In this document: positions 60,578 through 64,000 of the stretch, piece after piece | Layout: the number at the start of each line of letters is the position of its first letter | How positions within the stretch are numbered: the first letter of the stretch is position 1 | The notes under the pieces: model-generated | What the model was told of the DNA's origin: nothing | Database searches by the model: none | The model's input: only the letters and a program-made list of their open reading frames with translations | Assembly: GCA_902524115.1 (NCBI GenBank) | Contig: CABZCA010000005.1 | Location: 1-64,000 of the forward strand | Source: an uncultured Pelagibacteraceae bacterium | GTDB taxonomy: Bacteria > Pseudomonadota > Alphaproteobacteria > Pelagibacterales > Pelagibacteraceae | DNA length: 64,000 nucleotides | Direction: 5' to 3' | Position numbers and translations under genes: made by a program

Positions 60578-61696
60578 TTAAGTTATATTAAACTTTCTTT
60601 GTAAATGTCTAAGCTTGCTATCAGTACTATCATACTCAATATAGCACCCTTGTAAAAATCTTTTACCCTCATTTGGATTAAATTCTGTTCTACCATGCAG
60701 GAGTCTGTAATTATCCATCATAATTAAATCCCCAGACATTAATTTAAATTCTATTCTATAGAAATCGGAGTTATATAAATCAGATAATTTTTTTCTAGCT
60801 TTATAATAAAGGTCTAGTTCCTCCTTTTTTAAAACCGGAACGTAATCAAGTCGAGGACTAAATCTAACTTGTTTAAAATTCTTATTTTCATCGAGCTCTA
60901 TTAATTCAGACCAGTCTTCTAAAATTACATCTTTATCAATAAATTTAAATTTTACTTTTACTTTAGTTAATATTTCGTAATATTCAGGAAAATCTTTTTT
61001 TAAATCTTCAGTAACAGTGTAACCATCGACCAAAGTAGATAAACCACCAGTTACTTCATTTTCAATACAATGTAATATCTGAATACAAGGGACTGGATTT
61101 CTATATGGATTATCGGTATGAGGAGCCAAAGGTAAAGGTGTATATGCAAGATCATTAGGATTAGGTTTTGATGAAACATTAAAGTGTTCGCCAAAATTAG
61201 TTCTTCTAACACTGCCTACTGAGTTAGCAAATTTTATTAAATAATTATCATGAGTTGGAACATTGTTTATAATTGCAAATCCATACTTGTAAAAAGAAGC
61301 AAGTAATTCATACATTTCAACACTTTCATAAATATTCTCCTGAAAATTAAATTTTTTTAAGTCATTAAATGAGGAAGTCCATTTTACTTTTTCTTTAATT
61401 TTACTAATTGAGTTGGAATTTTTAAATTCTCGAATTATTTTATTAATATCAATTTTAGTTTCTATTCCATCTGAAAAAGTGATGTTTAATAGGTCTTTTT
61501 CAATTACTACTGATTTGATAATAACGTCTGATTCCATCGTGCTTGGATCAAAAAGTCTTTGTTGTGTCTTTTGATCCAGTAATTCAACATTTTCTACTCT
61601 TTCTCTAAGCCAAAAAGGATGTATTTCTTCGTTCAAATTTTCATCTCTAAAAAAAACTTTATTATTATCTAATTCAATTTTCATAAAATTGAGCAT
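60578..61696 (-). CDS. Gamma-butyrobetaine hydroxylase-like Fe(II)/2-oxoglutarate dioxygenase
   Basis: 372-residue protein with an N-terminal DUF971-type domain (residues ~8-90, PFWLRERVENV) and a TauD-type catalytic domain. The iron site is HTDNPYRNP (His-x-Asp) plus His in YRLLHGRTEF, with the 2-oxoglutarate Arg after it in GKRFLQG. The arrangement is that of gamma-butyrobetaine and trimethyllysine hydroxylases. The zinc-binding Cys usually seen in the N-terminal domain are absent. SAR11-type bacteria use many methylated amines, so a betaine-like substrate is plausible but unproven. A start four codons later (61684) is also possible. Confidence 0.85.
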   Translation of the reverse strand: MLNFMKIELDNNKVFFRDENLNEEIHPFWLRERVENVELLDQKTQQRLFDPSTMESDVIIKSVVIEKDLLNITFSDGIETKIDINKIIREFKNSNSISKIKEKVKWTSSFNDLKKFNFQENIYESVEMYELLASFYKYGFAIINNVPTHDNYLIKFANSVGSVRRTNFGEHFNVSSKPNPNDLAYTPLPLAPHTDNPYRNPVPCIQILHCIENEVTGGLSTLVDGYTVTEDLKKDFPEYYEILTKVKVKFKFIDKDVILEDWSELIELDENKNFKQVRFSPRLDYVPVLKKEELDLYYKARKKLSDLYNSDFYRIEFKLMSGDLIMMDNYRLLHGRTEFNPNEGKRFLQGCYIEYDSTDSKLRHLQRKFNIT

Positions 61697-61745
61697 TAAT
61701 TAAAAAATATCTTTAATCAAGAGAAATTAAGTAGTATTTGGAATT

Positions 61746-62549
61746 ATGGATAATAATCTAAGAATTAAAAATAATGAATTTCCAAAGTTTTTGAACCAAC
61801 TAGCAATTGATTTAACGAATTTTTATTTTAAAAAACTTAATAAGCCTTTTAAAGTAAATAATAAATTACTCGGTAAAGGGTATGATCCTGTTACTACATG
61901 CGATAAAGCTTTTGAAAAATTCATTAGAGCAAAAATAACCAAAAAATTTCCTGGACATGAAATTATTGGAGAAGAATTTGGTTACAAAAAAACCAGAAGT
62001 GATTTTAGTTGGGTAATTGATCCTATTGATGGAACGAGGTCATTTGTTATAGGAAGTCCAACTTGGAGTAATTTAATATCAGTTAATTATAAAGGTAATC
62101 CAATATTTGGTTTGGCAAACTTTCCTGTGTTAAAGAAATATTATTATAATCAATCTTCAAAAATTGCATACGTTGTTGAAAATAAAAAAAGAAAAAAAAT
62201 ATCAGTTAACAAGAGTGTTAAATTTAAACATATTAAATTGACTGCTGGCTTTCATGGAGCAATTTCATTAAATCAACAAAAAAAAATTCCAAAACTCATT
62301 AAATTGATACAATTCCCTTGTTCAGATGCATTGTCATATGCTCAGATATGTGAAGGTAGAATTGATGTTGTATTGCAATGCAATAATAAAATTTGGGATA
62401 TTCATCCACTAATACCAATTATTAATGCATCTGGTGGTATTACGACAACTTGGGATAATAAACATTCAAAGCAAGCAGGACATGTCGTGGTATCAGCTAA
62501 TAGAACAATTCATAAAAAAATATTAGGTTTGCTAAAACCCATCGTGTAA
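61746..62549 (+). CDS. Inositol-monophosphatase-family phosphatase (HisN-type)
   Basis: 267-residue Mg-dependent phosphatase. Metal ligands lie in GEEFG, WVIDPIDGTRSFV and WDIHPLIPIINASGG. The KGYDPVTTCDKAFEKFIRAKI start and GSPTWSNLISV segment are typical of the histidinol-phosphatase (HisN) branch. Many marine alphaproteobacteria use this type instead of a PHP-family enzyme for histidine synthesis. True inositol monophosphatase activity is an alternative, and the inositol genes 40 kb away are too distant to help. It starts 49 bases from the divergent dioxygenase gene and is followed by the amidotransferase after two bases. Confidence 0.85.
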   Translation: MDNNLRIKNNEFPKFLNQLAIDLTNFYFKKLNKPFKVNNKLLGKGYDPVTTCDKAFEKFIRAKITKKFPGHEIIGEEFGYKKTRSDFSWVIDPIDGTRSFVIGSPTWSNLISVNYKGNPIFGLANFPVLKKYYYNQSSKIAYVVENKKRKKISVNKSVKFKHIKLTAGFHGAISLNQQKKIPKLIKLIQFPCSDALSYAQICEGRIDVVLQCNNKIWDIHPLIPIINASGGITTTWDNKHSKQAGHVVVSANRTIHKKILGLLKPIV

Positions 62550-62551
62550 TA

Positions 62552-63283
62552 ATGGAAATTCTTGTTCTTCAACACATAAATATTGAAGATCCTGGTTATA
62601 TAAAAGATTTAATGATCAAAGATGGAGTTAATATTACAACTATTGAATTAGATGAAGGCGAAAAAATTCCGAATAATTTAAATTTTTTTAACGGCATGCT
62701 ATGTATGGGTGGACCCATGGATACTTGGATGGAAAACGATTATCCTTGGCTCATTGAAGAAAAAAAAAAAATTAAAGAATTCGTTGTAGAATTAAATAAG
62801 CCATACTTAGGTTTTTGTCTCGGATGTCAATTATTAGGAGAAGTAATTGGAGGAAAAGTAGTTAAAACTAATAATCCTGAAATTGGAATGTTGAGTGTAA
62901 ACTTTTTGGATGAAAAAAAGAAAGATATACTTTTTGCAGATTTTCCAGAAAAAATAACATCATTACAATGGCACTCTTATGAAGTTCAAGAATTAGAAAA
63001 AAATAAAGATGTAACATTAATTGCATCATCAAAAGAGACAAAATATCAAATATTTCGATATAAAAACAATGCTTATGGTATTCAATTCCATATAGAGATC
63101 AAAGATACAACTGTAAATGATTGGGGTTGCGTCCCTGAATATAAGTCAGCATTAGAAAATCAATTAGGACAGGGTGCTCTGGAAAAATTTGATAAAGAGG
63201 CCAAAGAAAATATGAAAAATATGAATAATTATTCGAAAATTTTATATACAAAGTTTAAAAATGATATCATTCATAACAATTAA
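62552..63283 (+). CDS. Class I glutamine amidotransferase-like protein
   Basis: 243-residue GATase1-fold protein. The nucleophile Cys is in YLGFCLGCQLLGE and the His-Glu pair in YGIQFHIEI, so the catalytic triad is complete. The CMGGPMDTWMENDYPWL region and WHSYEV before the C-terminal half resemble GMP-synthase-like stand-alone amidotransferases (YfeJ type). No synthetase partner is encoded nearby, so it may hydrolyse a gamma-glutamyl compound. Substrate unknown. It is likely co-transcribed with the upstream phosphatase. Confidence 0.83.
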   Translation: MEILVLQHINIEDPGYIKDLMIKDGVNITTIELDEGEKIPNNLNFFNGMLCMGGPMDTWMENDYPWLIEEKKKIKEFVVELNKPYLGFCLGCQLLGEVIGGKVVKTNNPEIGMLSVNFLDEKKKDILFADFPEKITSLQWHSYEVQELEKNKDVTLIASSKETKYQIFRYKNNAYGIQFHIEIKDTTVNDWGCVPEYKSALENQLGQGALEKFDKEAKENMKNMNNYSKILYTKFKNDIIHNN

Positions 63284-63344
63284 GTTACCTATTTTACCCT
63301 TGTAGTTGACCCATTAATCAGGTTTAATTTTATTTGTAATAATT

Positions 63345-63350
63345 AGGAGG
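63345..63350 (+). promoter_or_regulatory. Ribosome-binding site AGGAGG
   Basis: Perfect Shine-Dalgarno four bases before the ATG of the last gene, and it fixes the start at 63355. A TTGACC at 63306-63311 may be a -35 element, but no matching -10 is clear. Confidence 0.7.
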
Positions 63351-63354
63351 AAAA

Positions 63355-64000
63355 ATGAAATTTAAAAATTTTATTAAAATTTTCTTTGCAATTTTATTTG
63401 TTTTTGTATCAACACATTCATATGCGAAAACAATTAAATGGTCTATGCAAGGAGATAGTTTAACTTTGGATCCTCATGCCCAAAATGAAGGTCCTACAAC
63501 ACAAGTTTCAAGACAGGTTTATGAAGCACTTGTAACAAGAGGTCTAAATATGAGTATTGAACCTCAACTTGCAACTGATTGGAAAACAACAGATCCAAAT
63601 ACTTGGGTATTTAATTTAAGAAAAGGTGTAAAATTTTCTGATGGTACTGATATGACAGCAAAAGATGTTGTGTTTAGTATATTGAGAGCAAAACAACCTA
63701 CATCAGATTTTAAAGAATACATAAGTACAATTTCTGATGTTAAAGAAATTGATAACTACACTGTTCAAGTGAGTACAAGTAAACCAAATCCAATTCTTTT
63801 AAACCAGTTATCAAATATATTTATAATGTCTAAAAAATGGTCTATTGATTTTGGAGCGACAGTTTCACAAAACTGGGATGGTGGAGAAGAAACATTCTCA
63901 GCAACTAATGCGATGGGAACTGGACCATTCAAAATTACTCTAAGAGAGCCAAATACTAAGACAGTATTTGAGAGAAATAGTAATTGGTGGGGTTCAATGA
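63355..64000 (+). CDS. ABC transporter substrate-binding protein, family 5 (peptide/opine type), N-terminal part
   Basis: The frame opens at 63355 and is still open at the right edge, giving the first 215 residues of what is normally a protein of about 500. A signal peptide of about 24 residues (IKIFFAILFVFVSTHSYA) precedes KTIKWSMQGDSLTLDPHAQNEG. The family 5 hallmarks are VYEALVTRGLNMSIEPQLA, TWVFNLRKGVKFSDGTDMTA with AKDVVFSILRA, and MGTGPFKI. It binds peptides, opines or similar solutes in the periplasm for a Dpp-type transporter. Further transporter genes would lie to the right of the window. Confidence 0.92.
   Translation, partial: MKFKNFIKIFFAILFVFVSTHSYAKTIKWSMQGDSLTLDPHAQNEGPTTQVSRQVYEALVTRGLNMSIEPQLATDWKTTDPNTWVFNLRKGVKFSDGTDMTAKDVVFSILRAKQPTSDFKEYISTISDVKEIDNYTVQVSTSKPNPILLNQLSNIFIMSKKWSIDFGATVSQNWDGGEETFSATNAMGTGPFKITLREPNTKTVFERNSNWWGSM

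Noticed and set aside
1-64000. tRNA genes, insertion sequences, prophage or CRISPR repeats
   Set aside because: Gaps are too short or lack cloverleaf sequence, no transposase or integrase motifs were seen, and no regularly spaced repeats were noticed.

Overview
The window looks like a chromosomal piece of an AT-rich, streamlined marine alphaproteobacterium of the SAR11 (Pelagibacter) type. This rests on very low GC, almost no intergenic space, frequent start/stop overlaps, a Lys/Asn/Ile-rich proteome, and many binding-protein transporters for small organic acids and sugars. The taxonomic call is inference from composition and gene content. No tRNA, rRNA, insertion sequence, phage gene or CRISPR array was found. 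No gene-free stretch exceeds 300 bases; the longest is 226 bases at 10552-10777.

Bases 1-13.7k are mostly housekeeping: the end of an AsmA/YhdP-like envelope protein, tyrS, anmK, an alpha/beta hydrolase, a complete iron-sulfur assembly operon (iscR-sufB-sufC-sufD-sufS-sufU-sufT-sufA), glnA, a YbaK-type deacylase and an EamA exporter. The suf operon is preceded by a near-consensus IscR type-1 operator overlapping a promoter.

Bases 13.7k-57k form a carbohydrate and sugar-acid catabolic block. It holds four different uptake systems: a CUT2 (ribose/fructose-type) ABC transporter, a TctCBA tripartite tricarboxylate transporter, a CUT1 (glucose-type) ABC transporter and a DctPQM TRAP transporter. 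Between them lie two inositol-pathway enzymes (IolE, IolD), four Gfo/Idh/MocA dehydrogenases, three D-2-hydroxyacid dehydrogenases, three short-chain dehydrogenases, two mandelate-racemase-family enzymes, a pentonate-type IlvD/Edd dehydratase, UxaA, a PdxA2-like enzyme, two sugar kinases, an HpaI-type aldolase, an aldehyde dehydrogenase, an SMP-30 lactonase and an FAH-family diketo-acid hydrolase. Two coherent routes can be read: inositol-type degradation around iolE/iolD, and a non-phosphorylative aldonate-to-diketo-acid route downstream of the TRAP transporter. No transcription factor gene is visible in this block.

Bases 57k-64k return to general metabolism: ppc (PEP carboxylase), ccdA, a gamma-butyrobetaine-hydroxylase-like dioxygenase, an inositol-monophosphatase-family (HisN-like) phosphatase, a class I glutamine amidotransferase, and the start of a peptide/opine-type ABC binding protein cut by the window edge.

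Regulatory pattern: four binding-protein genes share an AGAGGGAAA ribosome-binding motif that few neighbours have, and each is followed by a hairpin, three of them strong terminators. One of those lies inside the start of the next reading frame (tctB).
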